Assembly (NCBI GenBank): GCA_028280325.1
Contig: JANQLZ010000145.1
Span: 1-46,277, forward strand
Reading direction: 5' to 3'
DNA from: Bacillota bacterium
GTDB taxonomy: Bacteria; Bacillota; UBA994; PWPR01
DNA: 46,277 nt
Positions 33,619 through 46,277 of this stretch are shown piece by piece. Every line of letters starts with the position of its first letter. The stretch's first letter is position 1. The position numbers and the translations under genes are program-made. The notes beneath the pieces were generated by a model. That model saw nothing but the letters and a program-made list of their open reading frames with translations, was not told the DNA's origin and did not search any database.

Positions 33619-33687
33619 CTATTTGCCATTTAAAACCCGTTCTCCTGCCACTAATGTATTGATTTTACGTTCTAAAAGAATATAATA
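33619..33687 (-). pseudogene. Possible amidohydrolase fragment upstream of the YtcJ-type gene
   Basis: On the minus strand a 22-codon open stretch ends with TLVAGERVLNGK and a stop at 33619-33621. That wording resembles the N-terminal strands of amidohydrolases, but there is no usable start and a stop lies just upstream at 33688-33690. It may be the remnant of a second copy. The stretch is too short for certainty. Confidence 0.25.
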
Positions 33688-33711
33688 TTAGTTAAAGAAA
33701 GGGAGGCCATT

Positions 33712-34212
33712 ATGGAACAATATCAAAGGATAACATTTGACTGCAAAAAAGATTTCTATAACCACTTGAATAAAACTTTAGTGGGCATGATTGAGAATGA
33801 AGAGGATTGGTTAGCTAATTTATGCAATTCAGCAGCATTATTAGGGATGATGCTCAATGATATAAATTGGTCCGGCTTTTATCTTTATAAAAATAACGAA
33901 TTAGTACTGGGGCCTTTTTGGGGTAAACCAGCCTGTACCCATATTGCAATAGGCGAAGGTGTTTGTGGCACGGCAGCCCAAAAAAGAGAGACAATTGTTG
34001 TCGATAATGTATTTGAGTTTCCAGGACATATAGCCTGCGATTCGGCATCGAGGTCAGAAATAGTTGTACCCATCATCGGCAATGGTCAACTTTACGGTGT
34101 GCTGGACATTGACAGCCCTGATATGGCGCGTTTTGATAACGAAGATGCTGCTGGCCTGGAGCAGTTTGTGAGCCTGTTGCTGCAGCATATTGATTTTACT
34201 GGGGTATCGTAG
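33712..34212 (+). CDS. msrC: Free methionine-(R)-sulfoxide reductase (GAF domain)
   Basis: 166 residues, a single GAF domain. The three cysteines of the family catalytic set are present: ACTHIAIGEGVCGTAA (Cys 75 and 85) and GHIACDSASRSEIVVP (Cys 109). The enzyme reduces free L-methionine-(R)-sulfoxide with thioredoxin and protects against oxidative damage. INWSGFYLYK and YGVLDIDSPDMARF frame the ligand pocket. Start ATG with a strong gggagg site. It precedes the repeat-bearing gap at 34213-35352. Confidence 0.9.
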   Translation: MEQYQRITFDCKKDFYNHLNKTLVGMIENEEDWLANLCNSAALLGMMLNDINWSGFYLYKNNELVLGPFWGKPACTHIAIGEGVCGTAAQKRETIVVDNVFEFPGHIACDSASRSEIVVPIIGNGQLYGVLDIDSPDMARFDNEDAAGLEQFVSLLLQHIDFTGVS

Positions 34213-34770
34213 ATACTACAGTTGTTGGGGCTTGCTTTCAGCAAGCGGTTGGCAATTGTTGGGCGATAGGTTGGCAGTTGTTTTTGCAGTTGCTGAACAA
34301 TAGCATGCTGAACTATTGTTTTGCCTGGGTTGAATGTATGGGTCGATCTTGTGTCGTCCCGTGTTGGTAGTAAATGGGATACAGAGTTGACGTTCCTCGT
34401 ATGAAGCAATCAATCACTTCCGCAAGTTCTGACAGGCAGGCCTTGCTAGCTAAACAAGGAAAGATACTCTGAGATAATGCCCGGCAATGCTTAACTGGGA
34501 TAAGCTTCGTTGACGGGACAGGCCGTTTGATTTATGTCTTATACCACTTTAAGCTAAAACAAAAGTCACTACTTCTTTGATATTTATCTATATGTAGGCA
34601 AGGTCTGTCCCATCCTGGTACACATAATGGTGGTCTTTTTCTCGGTGGTATTAAGGTAAGTTTCTGGATGAAGGAGCGCTTGTTAAGGAGTTATTTTGCG
34701 TTATGCTATATTCCAAGTCAATATTGTTAATTTGCCCCAAAAAAATACAATTGCCAGAAAACTGCCCGCC
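34213..34770. other. Gene-poor stretch with degenerate CAATTG/CAGTTG-rich repeats
   Basis: No gene is supported here. Around 34250-34335 a block containing ataggttggcagttg and tgctgaactattgtttt is a degenerate relative of the downstream tandem repeats and of the element at 21.85 kb. gggacaggcc (34515-34524) and ggtctgtccc (34602-34611) form an inverted pair with one mismatch about 77 bases apart, possibly mobile-element ends. At 34717 the gtcaatattg element begins. Confidence 0.45.
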
Positions 34771-34994
34771 AATTGTCTAACGATTGCTGTAACAATTGCT
34801 GAACTATTGTTTTCTGGTTGTTGGCTGGTTTCTAAATTACAACTTCGCTCAATGAAGTGTTACTCTGTAACACGAGCTTTTCAGCGTAAAAAGTGAATAA
34901 ATGACGAGACGTATCATTATGCCATGGCTTACAGAATTGATCTTAGATAAAGGAGTAGCCAAAATTTTCAACATAGATAATACGATGCAGTATA
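34771..34994. repeat. 223-bp tandem repeat, copy 1
   Basis: Starts at aattgtctaacgattgctgt and ends at gatgcagtata; the second copy begins 288 bases later. The first half is nearly identical to copy 2, the second half diverges. It contains the perfect hairpin gtgttac-tct-gtaacac (34857-34873) and, from ATG 34901, a 51-codon frame ending at 35056. Confidence 0.85.
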
Positions 34995-35056
34995 GTTTGG
35001 CTATTGTAATGGGTTTACTTCGTAAACGGGGTGGAATTGCCTTTTTCAATTGCTGA
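34901..35056 (+). pseudogene. Short frame in repeat copy 1, probably a remnant
   Basis: 51 residues from ATG 34901 to TGA 35056, reading MTRRIIMPWLTELILDKG and NIDNTMQY before an unrelated tail. No ribosome binding site precedes it. Its middle part has a counterpart in repeat copy 2, where the frame is open further downstream and ends differently. I do not recognise the parent protein. Confidence 0.3.
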
Positions 35057-35058
35057 AC

Positions 35059-35280
35059 AATTGTCTAACGATTGCTGTAACAATTGCTGAACTATTGTTT
35101 TCTGGTTGTTGGCTGATTTCTAATTACGAGTTCGCTCAATGAAGTGTTACTCTGTAACACGAGTATTTCAGCGTAAAAAGTGAATAAATGACGTAACATA
35201 AGGCATAACGTGGCTCACAGAATTGAGGCTAAATCAAGGAATAGCTAAAATTTTTAGCATAGATAATACGATGCAGTATA
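35059..35280. repeat. 223-bp tandem repeat, copy 2
   Basis: Second copy of the unit at 34771-34994, with the same hairpin at 35144-35160. Differences cluster in the 3' half, including the atgacg/taacat change that breaks the short frame seen in copy 1. Confidence 0.85.
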
Positions 35281-35363
35281 TCTATGAAAAAATTTTAGCG
35301 TATGACGCCGAGGTAGCTCAATTATGGGAGCAACCGTGGAAAGAAGCAATAACTATACCTTAA
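35210..35363 (+). pseudogene. 3' remnant of an unrecognised gene
   Basis: One frame is open from about 35213 through repeat copy 2 and beyond to TAA 35361-35363. It reads WLTELRLNQGIAKIFSIDN, then MQYIYEKILAYDAEVAQLW and ends in KEAITIP. The composition (Glu, Ala, Trp, Lys) looks protein-like and differs from random intergenic sequence. There is no start or ribosome binding site, and the frame overlaps the end of the convergent MATE gene by 11 bases. Likely the C-terminus of a decayed gene partly copied by the repeats. Confidence 0.35.
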
Positions 35364-36768
35364 GATGCTTCCACTTCCCCCGCGCATACCTAATACTAAA
35401 CATGATTGACCTGATTATTAAATCTGAGACCATGCCGATCCAGGCGCCGATTAAACCGAGTTTAAAATAGAATACTCCGATAGCTGCAATAGATAAACGA
35501 ATCAGCCACACGCTGCTGGCGGTTATAATTGTCACCCATCTGGTGTCTCCAGCTCCACGCAGCCCTCCGGACAATACCAGATTTATAGCCATGGCCGGCT
35601 GAGCAATAGCTACTAACCGTAAAGCACTGGCCGCTTGTTTGATAACGATTGGATCGTCAGTAAAAAAGCTGACAAACTGAACTGGAAACAGAAAGAACAG
35701 AACTCCCATAAACGAAGAAACAATAATTGCCATATTTCTGGCGACATAGCCGCTCTCTTCAGCCAGATCAGGTCTTTTTGCTCCCAGGTTTTGGCCAATA
35801 AGGGTGGTGGCTGCTACCCCAAAACCCCAGCCCGGCATAAAAGACAGCGATTCTGCTCTAATCGCAATTTGATGGGCAGCATATGTTGCAGTCCCCAGGC
35901 TGGTCAGGATCATCGTGAAAGCAATTTGAGCAAATCGCATAAAAACAGCTTCTATCATTGCCGGGATGCCAATGTTTAGAATTCTTTTCACTGGCTTTTT
36001 TCGCAGTTTGTAATTATCGGTTACGGAGAGCTTTATCTTTTTGTTTCCGGTTGTTATGACCCGGACTATTAACACACACCCGATTATCTGAGCAATTGCT
36101 GTTGCAATAGCAGCCCCGGCAACACCCATTCGGGGCATACCCAAATGTCCAAAAATGAAAATGTAATTCAAAATAGGGTTAATTATATTGACTACAATAT
36201 TAACGTACATTGGGGTCTTGGTATCACCACACCCCCGGAGCATGCTGGTGAAAATCATGGTGGTTAAGCTGAAAATTAAGCCGAATGACCGCCAACGCAC
36301 ATAGCTGATGCCCAGATTGACAACTTCGGGTTCCGCACCCAGAAGAACCAGGCCCTGTCTGGCAAACACATAGAAGAGCACAAAAGTTGAGCCGGTCAAT
36401 AAGGCTGTCATTGTCACCGACTGGCGGGCAATTAGATGAGCGCCTTCAGAATCTTCTGCTCCAATGTGTCGAGCTATAAGTGCAGTTGTACCGGTTCTGA
36501 TAGCTGCAAATGCACTGGTGGCCAGCATAACAATTTGCATTCCCAGGCCTACGGCCGCAATTGAACTGGGACCCAGCTGACCCACCATAGCCATATCTAC
36601 AATGCCAACAAAGGTCAGTAGCATCATTTCTACTATGACCGGCCAGGCTAATCTCCATACGGTCTGAGACATTTTTGTCTTACCAGCTGCTGAAGCCGGC
36701 CCCGCTTTTATCTCCACATCCCCATCGTGGATAGATGTATTTTTTCTCAGCTTATCAGAATCTTTCAT
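35353..36768 (-). CDS. MATE-family multidrug or metabolite exporter
   Basis: 471 residues from ATG 36768, which has ggagata upstream; the frame also opens at a TTG 15 bases earlier that overlaps the site. About 12 membrane segments, with the MATE signature blocks WPVIVEMMLLTFVGIVDM, AVGLGMQIVML and LRGCGDTKTPMYVN in the first half and GIPAMIEAVFMRFAQI plus GGLRGAGDTRWVTI in the second, reflecting the internal duplication. It exports cationic or organic compounds using Na or H gradients. No neighbour identifies the substrate. Confidence 0.93.
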   Translation of the reverse strand: MKDSDKLRKNTSIHDGDVEIKAGPASAAGKTKMSQTVWRLAWPVIVEMMLLTFVGIVDMAMVGQLGPSSIAAVGLGMQIVMLATSAFAAIRTGTTALIARHIGAEDSEGAHLIARQSVTMTALLTGSTFVLFYVFARQGLVLLGAEPEVVNLGISYVRWRSFGLIFSLTTMIFTSMLRGCGDTKTPMYVNIVVNIINPILNYIFIFGHLGMPRMGVAGAAIATAIAQIIGCVLIVRVITTGNKKIKLSVTDNYKLRKKPVKRILNIGIPAMIEAVFMRFAQIAFTMILTSLGTATYAAHQIAIRAESLSFMPGWGFGVAATTLIGQNLGAKRPDLAEESGYVARNMAIIVSSFMGVLFFLFPVQFVSFFTDDPIVIKQAASALRLVAIAQPAMAINLVLSGGLRGAGDTRWVTIITASSVWLIRLSIAAIGVFYFKLGLIGAWIGMVSDLIIRSIMFSIRYARGKWKHLKV

Positions 36769-36981
36769 TAAGGTATCTCCCAACTATTTCGCTTATAGAA
36801 ATTTACTTATAAAATTTAACTGATTTTTTACATTATGTCAAGACAAGATCAGGCCATGTTAATGGTTTATACACAAAATACAATATCTCTTAACATAACA
36901 ACACAATAACTTATATAATTTTAATTTAGATTTTGTTACAATTAATTTGAATATACAGATTATTACGGTAGGAGGATTTAC

Positions 36982-38274
36982 ATGTCGTCAAAAAAAGGTT
37001 TTTTTACTCGCATTACAAGCAAAAAAGATGTCTTTAGCTGGGTTATGTATGATTGGGCTAATTCTGCATTTGCAACCACAATTATGGCTGCAGTTCTACC
37101 TGTCTACTATTCAGATGTTGCAGCTGCCAACCTGACACCTAATCTCAGAACCTCCTACTGGGGATATACTACAGCTATTGCCATGCTAATTGTTGCTCTT
37201 TCTATACCTTTAATCGGGGCAATAGCGGACTATATCAAATCAAAAAAGAGATTTCTTCAGTTTTTTGCTTATCTGGGCTGTATCGCTACCATACTTTTGG
37301 TTTTTGTCAGTACAGGTGACTATCTGCTCTGCTCAGTACTATATATACTTGGTACCATTGGTTTTTCCTGTGGCAATGTGTTTTACGACAGCCTGCTTGT
37401 CAACGTCACCGATCAAGACAACATGGACTTTGTTTCATCGGCTGGCTATGCTTTAGGGTATTTAGGCGGTGGACTGTTATTGATTATAAACCTGATCATG
37501 ATTTTATTTCCACAAAAGCTCGGTATACCAAATGGTATGTGGGCATCGAGGTTGGCATTCGTTTCTGTGGGAATTTGGTGGTTTATATTTTCAATTCCTA
37601 TTTTTAAACACGTTAAAGAAGCAGGAGACAATCAAAGGCAAAAACTGCCATCAATTGCTGTCGGTTTCACCAGGCTAAAGGAAACATTTCAGGATGCCCA
37701 ACGCTATAAAGAGCTGTTTAAATTTATCATTGCTTTTTGGCTTTACAACGATGGGATTGGGACAATAATGCGCATGGCGACTATCTATGGACGAGAGCTA
37801 GGCATAGATGCCAATGCCCTTATTGGAGCGCTGTTACTAACCCAGTTTGTAGCCTTTCCATTTTCATTTTTCTTTGGCTATATAGCTAAAAAAATAAGCG
37901 CCAAAAAAGCAATTTACATTACCTTAAGCATTTATACCTTAATTGTCTGTTACGCTTTTTTCTTAAAATCTGCAACAGATTTTTGGATTCTGGCATTTCT
38001 GGTTGGAACAGTTCAGGGCGGAGCCCAGGCATTAAGCCGCTCCCTGTATGCCTCAATGGTTCCCAGGGAAAAATCCGCTGAATTCTTTAGCTTTTTAGGC
38101 ATTTCCAGCAAGTTTGCAGCTATTTTTGGGCCTTTAGTTTTTGCCCTGGTAGGTCAGATTACCGGCTCGAGCCGCTATGGGATTGTTTCTCTTCTGGTAT
38201 TCTTTGTCTTGGGGTTCATCATATTATCACGTGTAGATGTAGAAAAAGGAAGGGCTCTGGCTCAGCAACACTGA
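36982..38274 (+). CDS. MFS transporter, UMF1/Atg22-like
   Basis: 430 residues with about 12 membrane segments. VMYDWANSAFATTIMAAVLPVY is the N-terminal signature of the UMF1/Atg22-like group, and GGAQALSRSLYASMVPREKSAEFF is its conserved C-terminal loop. Yeast Atg22 effluxes amino acids from the vacuole; bacterial members are presumed amino-acid or solute exporters. A strong taggagg site precedes the start. It is divergent from the MATE gene and precedes a DUF885 gene. Confidence 0.9.
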   Translation: MSSKKGFFTRITSKKDVFSWVMYDWANSAFATTIMAAVLPVYYSDVAAANLTPNLRTSYWGYTTAIAMLIVALSIPLIGAIADYIKSKKRFLQFFAYLGCIATILLVFVSTGDYLLCSVLYILGTIGFSCGNVFYDSLLVNVTDQDNMDFVSSAGYALGYLGGGLLLIINLIMILFPQKLGIPNGMWASRLAFVSVGIWWFIFSIPIFKHVKEAGDNQRQKLPSIAVGFTRLKETFQDAQRYKELFKFIIAFWLYNDGIGTIMRMATIYGRELGIDANALIGALLLTQFVAFPFSFFFGYIAKKISAKKAIYITLSIYTLIVCYAFFLKSATDFWILAFLVGTVQGGAQALSRSLYASMVPREKSAEFFSFLGISSKFAAIFGPLVFALVGQITGSSRYGIVSLLVFFVLGFIILSRVDVEKGRALAQQH

Positions 38275-38322
38275 TAGTTATCAGATATTATAGATTCCTG
38301 ATAATCAAATTACATAAATACA

Positions 38323-38353
38323 TTTGGGGGCTTGCTGAAAACAGGTCCCCAAA
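38323..38353 (+). other. Stem-loop between the MFS and DUF885 genes
   Basis: tttgggg (38323-38329) pairs with ccccaaa (38347-38353) around a 17-base loop. There is no adjacent T-run, so termination is only possible. A weaker ttatcag/ctgataa stem precedes it near 38278-38304. Confidence 0.35.
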
Positions 38354-38439
38354 ACTACGTTTAAAAGCTTTTTTGCTGTTCAAAGCAGGTTTTTGCCAAA
38401 GTTTTCTAGAACTGCTTTTAAAACTTAGGAGGTGTAATT

Positions 38440-40068
38440 ATGTCCATGGTTAATAAGTTGGCAGACAGGTTTATTGACTGGCAGCATCGTACCAACCCTT
38501 TCCTGGCAACCAGACGGGGGGTATATACCTATGACACACTGGTGCCAGATTATAGTCAGAACAATCTTCTCAAGTGTGTTTCAGATTTGGAGGATTTTAA
38601 AGAAGAGCTGAATAATATAAACAGGCAAAACCTCGATACTCACCAAAAAGTTAACTGGCATCTGGTTGATATAACTTTAAGGCAAGAGCTGCGAAAGCTT
38701 AAATCGCTGAAATATTTTGAAAGAGACCCGGGCTTTGTAACCAGCCAGTTAATGGGGATATCCTACTTAATGCTGAGCAGAAACTATGCCCCAATCCAGG
38801 AACGAGTCAGCAGTTTGGCCAAGCGCCTGGCATCTGCCGAGCAAATGATGAGTGAGAACAGAAAGGTAATTGTTGACCCTCCGTATGAATTCACGCGCCA
38901 AGCCATAACCCAATGTCGCAGTGGAGGCCTAAAATTTTTTTCTGTCAATGTATCGGAAATGATCGAAGCGCAGGGTGGGGAAATCACTCCTTCGTTCCAG
39001 AACACACTGAACAATGTCCTTGAATCTTTTAACAGACATATCGAATGGCTGACCAGCATTTTGCCCAGCTCTAATGGAAAATTTGCCATAGGTGAAGCAA
39101 TGTTTAATGAAATGCTGCAAAAAGATTACCTCATGAATCATACTGCTGACACTCTGATCGAACAGGGTTGGGAGCTGCTCAATAATACCAAAGAACAGAT
39201 GCGGGAGCTGGCTCTTGAGATTGACCCGGCTAAAACCTGGTCTGAAATAATTGAGCAAATGAAAAATGAACATCCGGTGGCTGAAGAGGTATTAGCAACC
39301 TATATCCGGGAATCAGATAAAGTTAAACAGTTCGTCAGAGATCATGATTTCGTTGACTTTCCACCCAATGAAGAGCTGATCCTGATTGAAACCCCTTTAC
39401 ATATGCGCAGTCTCTTTCCATATGCCGGCTATAGCGGTCCCGCTGTTTTTGATAAATTTCAAAGCGGTCGGTTTTGGGTTACGCCAGTTGAGCCTGATTG
39501 GAGCAACGAGTTAAAGGAGCAAAAATTAAGAGAGCATATGTATTATAAGATTCCGGTTTTTGTTTTGCATGAAGGTTATCCCGGGCATCATTTACAGATT
39601 ACTACTCAACACAATTTGCCTGAGGGCATCAGGAAGATAATGCATAATAATCTTTTCTGCGAAGGCTGGGCATTTTACTGTGAGGAGCTGTTAGAAAACC
39701 TGGGCTATATCAAGCATCCCAAAACCCGCTTATCTCGCCTAAAAGACCAGCTCTGGCGCGCTTCACGGATAATCATCGATGCCAGCCTGCATACCGAAAG
39801 AATGACCTTTGCTGAGGCCGTACAGTTTTTAATAGATCAAGCCCATTTAGAAGAGTTAAACGCTGTTGCTGAGGTCAGCCGCTACATCAAAAATCCTTTA
39901 AGGCCAATGAGTTATTTGATGGGTAAACTCGAGATATTGGATATTGCAGAAGAATATAAGCGCAGAAAAGGAAAAAGCTATTCATTAAAGCAATTTCATA
40001 ATGAGCTGCTTCAATTGGGGGCAATACCGCCGGCTTTAGTCCGAGAAGAGCTTTTTGCTGCCAAATAG
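38440..40068 (+). CDS. DUF885-family putative metallopeptidase
   Basis: 542 residues. The DUF885 signature LHEGYPGHHLQIT (HEGYPGHH from residue 377) supplies an HExxxH-like metal motif, with CEGWAFYCEELLENLGY further on and RLSRLKDQLWRASRIIIDASLHT after it, all family-typical. DUF885 proteins are predicted Zn peptidases, and some act on dipeptides, but few are characterised. No signal peptide is seen. The start has an aggaggtg site. A 170-base gap separates it from the MFS gene. Confidence 0.88.
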   Translation: MSMVNKLADRFIDWQHRTNPFLATRRGVYTYDTLVPDYSQNNLLKCVSDLEDFKEELNNINRQNLDTHQKVNWHLVDITLRQELRKLKSLKYFERDPGFVTSQLMGISYLMLSRNYAPIQERVSSLAKRLASAEQMMSENRKVIVDPPYEFTRQAITQCRSGGLKFFSVNVSEMIEAQGGEITPSFQNTLNNVLESFNRHIEWLTSILPSSNGKFAIGEAMFNEMLQKDYLMNHTADTLIEQGWELLNNTKEQMRELALEIDPAKTWSEIIEQMKNEHPVAEEVLATYIRESDKVKQFVRDHDFVDFPPNEELILIETPLHMRSLFPYAGYSGPAVFDKFQSGRFWVTPVEPDWSNELKEQKLREHMYYKIPVFVLHEGYPGHHLQITTQHNLPEGIRKIMHNNLFCEGWAFYCEELLENLGYIKHPKTRLSRLKDQLWRASRIIIDASLHTERMTFAEAVQFLIDQAHLEELNAVAEVSRYIKNPLRPMSYLMGKLEILDIAEEYKRRKGKSYSLKQFHNELLQLGAIPPALVREELFAAK

Positions 40069-40171
40069 GGGTTGAAACTGTAGTTTAACAGTTGTGAGGC
40101 AATTGTTTGTTCTCAGACGTTGTGATAAGATATATTTCTAAAAATGATGCTGATTATGTTAAAATAGATAT

Positions 40172-40191
40172 TGCAATTAGAGAGAATTGCA
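40172..40191 (+). other. Small hairpin in the pcrA upstream region
   Basis: tgcaatt (40172-40178) pairs with aattgca (40185-40191) around six bases. It may be part of the leader of the pcrA operon. No clear promoter could be picked in the 263-base gap. Confidence 0.3.
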
Positions 40192-40331
40192 TATTACAAA
40201 TCAAATTGCTTGGCAATGAGCAGACAGTTGAATAGCATCAGTTTTTTGGCTGCTGTTGCCGAGTAGTTTTATTCTGATATGCTAAATCAGCATATAACTT
40301 AGCAGTAAAAGCAATTGTGGAGGACAAAAAG

Positions 40332-45365
<5,034 letters not shown>

Positions 45366-45406
45366 GGTTGTATTGTTACCAGGTTTTTGCCGGGTATTTG
45401 CTCTGC

Positions 45407-45446
45407 TTGGTAATGCCGGCAGTTAATGTGTTATAATAGCTATAAT
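45407..45446 (+). promoter_or_regulatory. Candidate promoter for the pheS T-box transcript
   Basis: TATAAT boxes at 45432-45437 and 45441-45446 lie just before the leader. A TTGGTA at 45407-45412 is 19 bases from the first, longer than ideal. Position is consistent with a T-box transcript start near 45448. Confidence 0.4.
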
Positions 45447-45447
45447 A

Positions 45448-45680
45448 AACGGAAAGCGTAGATGATATTAAGTAGATAAATACAGCACTTGCAGAGATAA
45501 AGTATATTAGCTGAAATTACTTTTAAGAGCGCATATTTATTGAATTTCGTATCGGAGTCTATTTCTGAACTGGAGTAGGAAGTAGTGTGTCCTGAGCATT
45601 AATCAGTCAAGTGTAAAGCTGATGCTTTAAATTTGGGTGGTACCGCGGAGATATTCGTCCCTTGAGAGGGGCGTTTTTTA
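45448..45680 (+). promoter_or_regulatory. T-box leader controlling pheS
   Basis: The T-box sequence tgggtggtaccgcg at 45634-45647 is canonical and would pair with the free CCA end of uncharged tRNA. Upstream, an AGTA-type motif lies near 45471 and a long region can form stem I. TTC codons at 45546-45548 and 45563-45565 are candidate specifiers for tRNA-Phe; I could not decide between them without folding. Downstream is a terminator (45656-45679). Uncharged tRNA-Phe stabilises the antiterminator and allows transcription of pheS. Confidence 0.9.
45656..45679 (+). terminator. Intrinsic terminator of the T-box leader
   Basis: cgtccc (45656-45661) pairs with ggggcg (45668-45673), with one G-U pair, around a 6-base loop and is followed by six T. 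Its 5' arm competes with the T-box antiterminator. Confidence 0.85.
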
Positions 45681-45734
45681 TTTTATGTTTATAAGTAACA
45701 ATGTGCCTTAGTAGATCATTTGGGAGGTAGTAAA

Positions 45735-46277
45735 ATGAATAAGCTTGCAAAGCTGGTCGATGAAGCCAGAGCCGAAATTGCCTTAGCTCGAAGTGAACAG
45801 GATTTCAATTGGATTAAAGCAAAGTACTTGGGCAAAAAAAGTGAGTTAACCATGATTCTGAAATCTATAAAGGACCTGCCCAGAAGCGAGAAAATAGTGG
45901 CAGGCAGGCTTGCCAACAACTGCAAAACCCAAATTAAAGGGCTTCTGGAATCTGGGAGAAGCGCTCTAGCAAAAAGAAAATTAAACATTGACCATAGTTT
46001 TGATTATACCCTGCCGGTCAGCAGCAGTTTAGGCTCTTTACACCCAATTACCATCGTTGCCAAAGAGGTAACTGTGATAATGAAGTATATGGGTTTCATG
46101 GTTGTGGATGGCCCGGAGATGGAAGATGATTATCATAATTTTGCAGCTTTGAACTACCCTGAGCATCACCCGGCCAGGGATATGCAGGACACCTATTGGC
46201 TGGATAATGGCCAGTTGCTTAGAACCCAAACCTCGGCATGCCAGGTCCGGGCTTTAGAAAAATATGGAGCGCCGCTG
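45735..46277 (+). CDS. pheS: Phenylalanine--tRNA ligase alpha subunit (partial, runs off the window)
   Basis: The first 181 codons are visible; the gene continues past the window end and pheT is expected next. The N-terminal coiled-coil arm (about residues 1-85) binds tRNA. Then come LGSLHPITIV, MGFMVVDGPEMEDDYHNF and ALNYPEHHPARDMQDTYWL, the class II motif 1 region, and LLRTQTSACQVR, motif 2, where most PheS read RTHTSPVQ; the Gln and Cys changes are noted. Start ATG with a gggaggt site. Expression is set by the T-box leader just upstream. Confidence 0.95.
   Translation, partial: MNKLAKLVDEARAEIALARSEQDFNWIKAKYLGKKSELTMILKSIKDLPRSEKIVAGRLANNCKTQIKGLLESGRSALAKRKLNIDHSFDYTLPVSSSLGSLHPITIVAKEVTVIMKYMGFMVVDGPEMEDDYHNFAALNYPEHHPARDMQDTYWLDNGQLLRTQTSACQVRALEKYGAPL

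Noticed and set aside
34696..34896. 66-codon frame running into repeat copy 1
   Set aside because: No ribosome binding site, and most of it is the repeat sequence, which also appears out of frame in copy 2.
34213..35352. CRISPR array or complete insertion sequence
   Set aside because: The repeats are two long units rather than short regularly spaced ones, and no transposase frame is present.
40076..40260. Further copy of the CAATTG/CAGTTG-rich repeat family before pcrA
   Set aside because: Short similar words (aacagttgt, gcaattgtt) occur, but alignment over a longer stretch fails.
45716..45988. 90-codon minus-strand frame
   Set aside because: Antisense shadow of pheS, whose coding frame and ribosome binding site are clear.

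Overview
The window reads as chromosomal DNA of an AT-rich, endospore-forming, probably anaerobic low-GC Firmicute (Clostridia-like). The evidence is a pheS gene behind a T-box leader, a CotF-like spore coat protein, a YrzE/TIGR04086-type membrane protein, an ECF vitamin-transporter S component, strong AGGAGG ribosome binding sites, frequent GTG/TTG starts, and the order pcrA-ligA. I see no prophage, complete insertion sequence, CRISPR array or tRNA gene. Nothing in the sequence fixes genus or species.

Layout. 1-4720: a WYL-domain regulator and a pyridoxamine-phosphate-oxidase-like protein, a kinase of the aminoglycoside phosphotransferase fold, and a membrane-anchored MutS-like ATPase. 4721-8592 (minus strand): a lipoprotein, a PPC/DUF296 protein paired with a PHP phosphoesterase, and a D-cysteine desulfhydrase-type PLP enzyme. 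8593-11915: a promoter and long leader followed by a GlmL-like ASKHA protein and an unidentified barrel-sandwich-like partner, without any mutase subunits. 12060-18570: a CGNR zinc-finger regulator, a CHAP-domain cell-wall hydrolase, a flavodoxin-type protein, a MocR regulator facing an ECF S component and a nitrilase-family amidase, and an HExxH metalloprotein. 18818-21615: MgtC-like protein, YrzE-like protein, M32 carboxypeptidase. 21948-24656 (minus): class V aminotransferase, small two-TM protein, AlaX editing protein. 24947-28562: amidohydrolase plus aspartoacylase-like pair, a 32-residue putative membrane peptide, and a secreted GH25 lysozyme. 28896-34212: S9 peptidase, CotF-like coat protein, YtcJ-type amidohydrolase, free methionine-R-sulfoxide reductase. 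34213-35352: a 1.1-kb gene-poor, repeat-bearing stretch. 35353-40068: MATE exporter, UMF1/Atg22-like MFS transporter, DUF885 peptidase-like protein. 40332-46277: pcrA, ligA, a coiled-coil gene, the T-box leader and the 5' part of pheS, cut by the window edge.

How the genes fit together. The repeated theme is turnover of peptides and amino acids: an M32 carboxypeptidase, a DUF885 protein, an S9 peptidase, two amidohydrolases, an aspartoacylase-like hydrolase, D-cysteine desulfhydrase, and AlaX for mischarged tRNA. A second theme is cell wall and spore biology (GH25, CHAP, CotF-like). The 3' end is a DNA maintenance operon (pcrA-ligA-coiled coil) running up to the pheS T-box.

Most worth a second look: a 15-bp perfect hairpin that buries the Shine-Dalgarno of the TTG-started CotF-like gene; the CotF-like protein split by a long Gly/Ser/Asn linker; the tandem 223-bp repeats and dispersed repeat family at 34.2-35.3 kb and 21.8 kb; the orphan GlmL plus barrel-sandwich pair with its leader; tandem Tudor-like C-termini in PcrA; and the 32-residue membrane peptide with its own terminator. 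None of these amounts to a demonstrated new defence or regulatory system.
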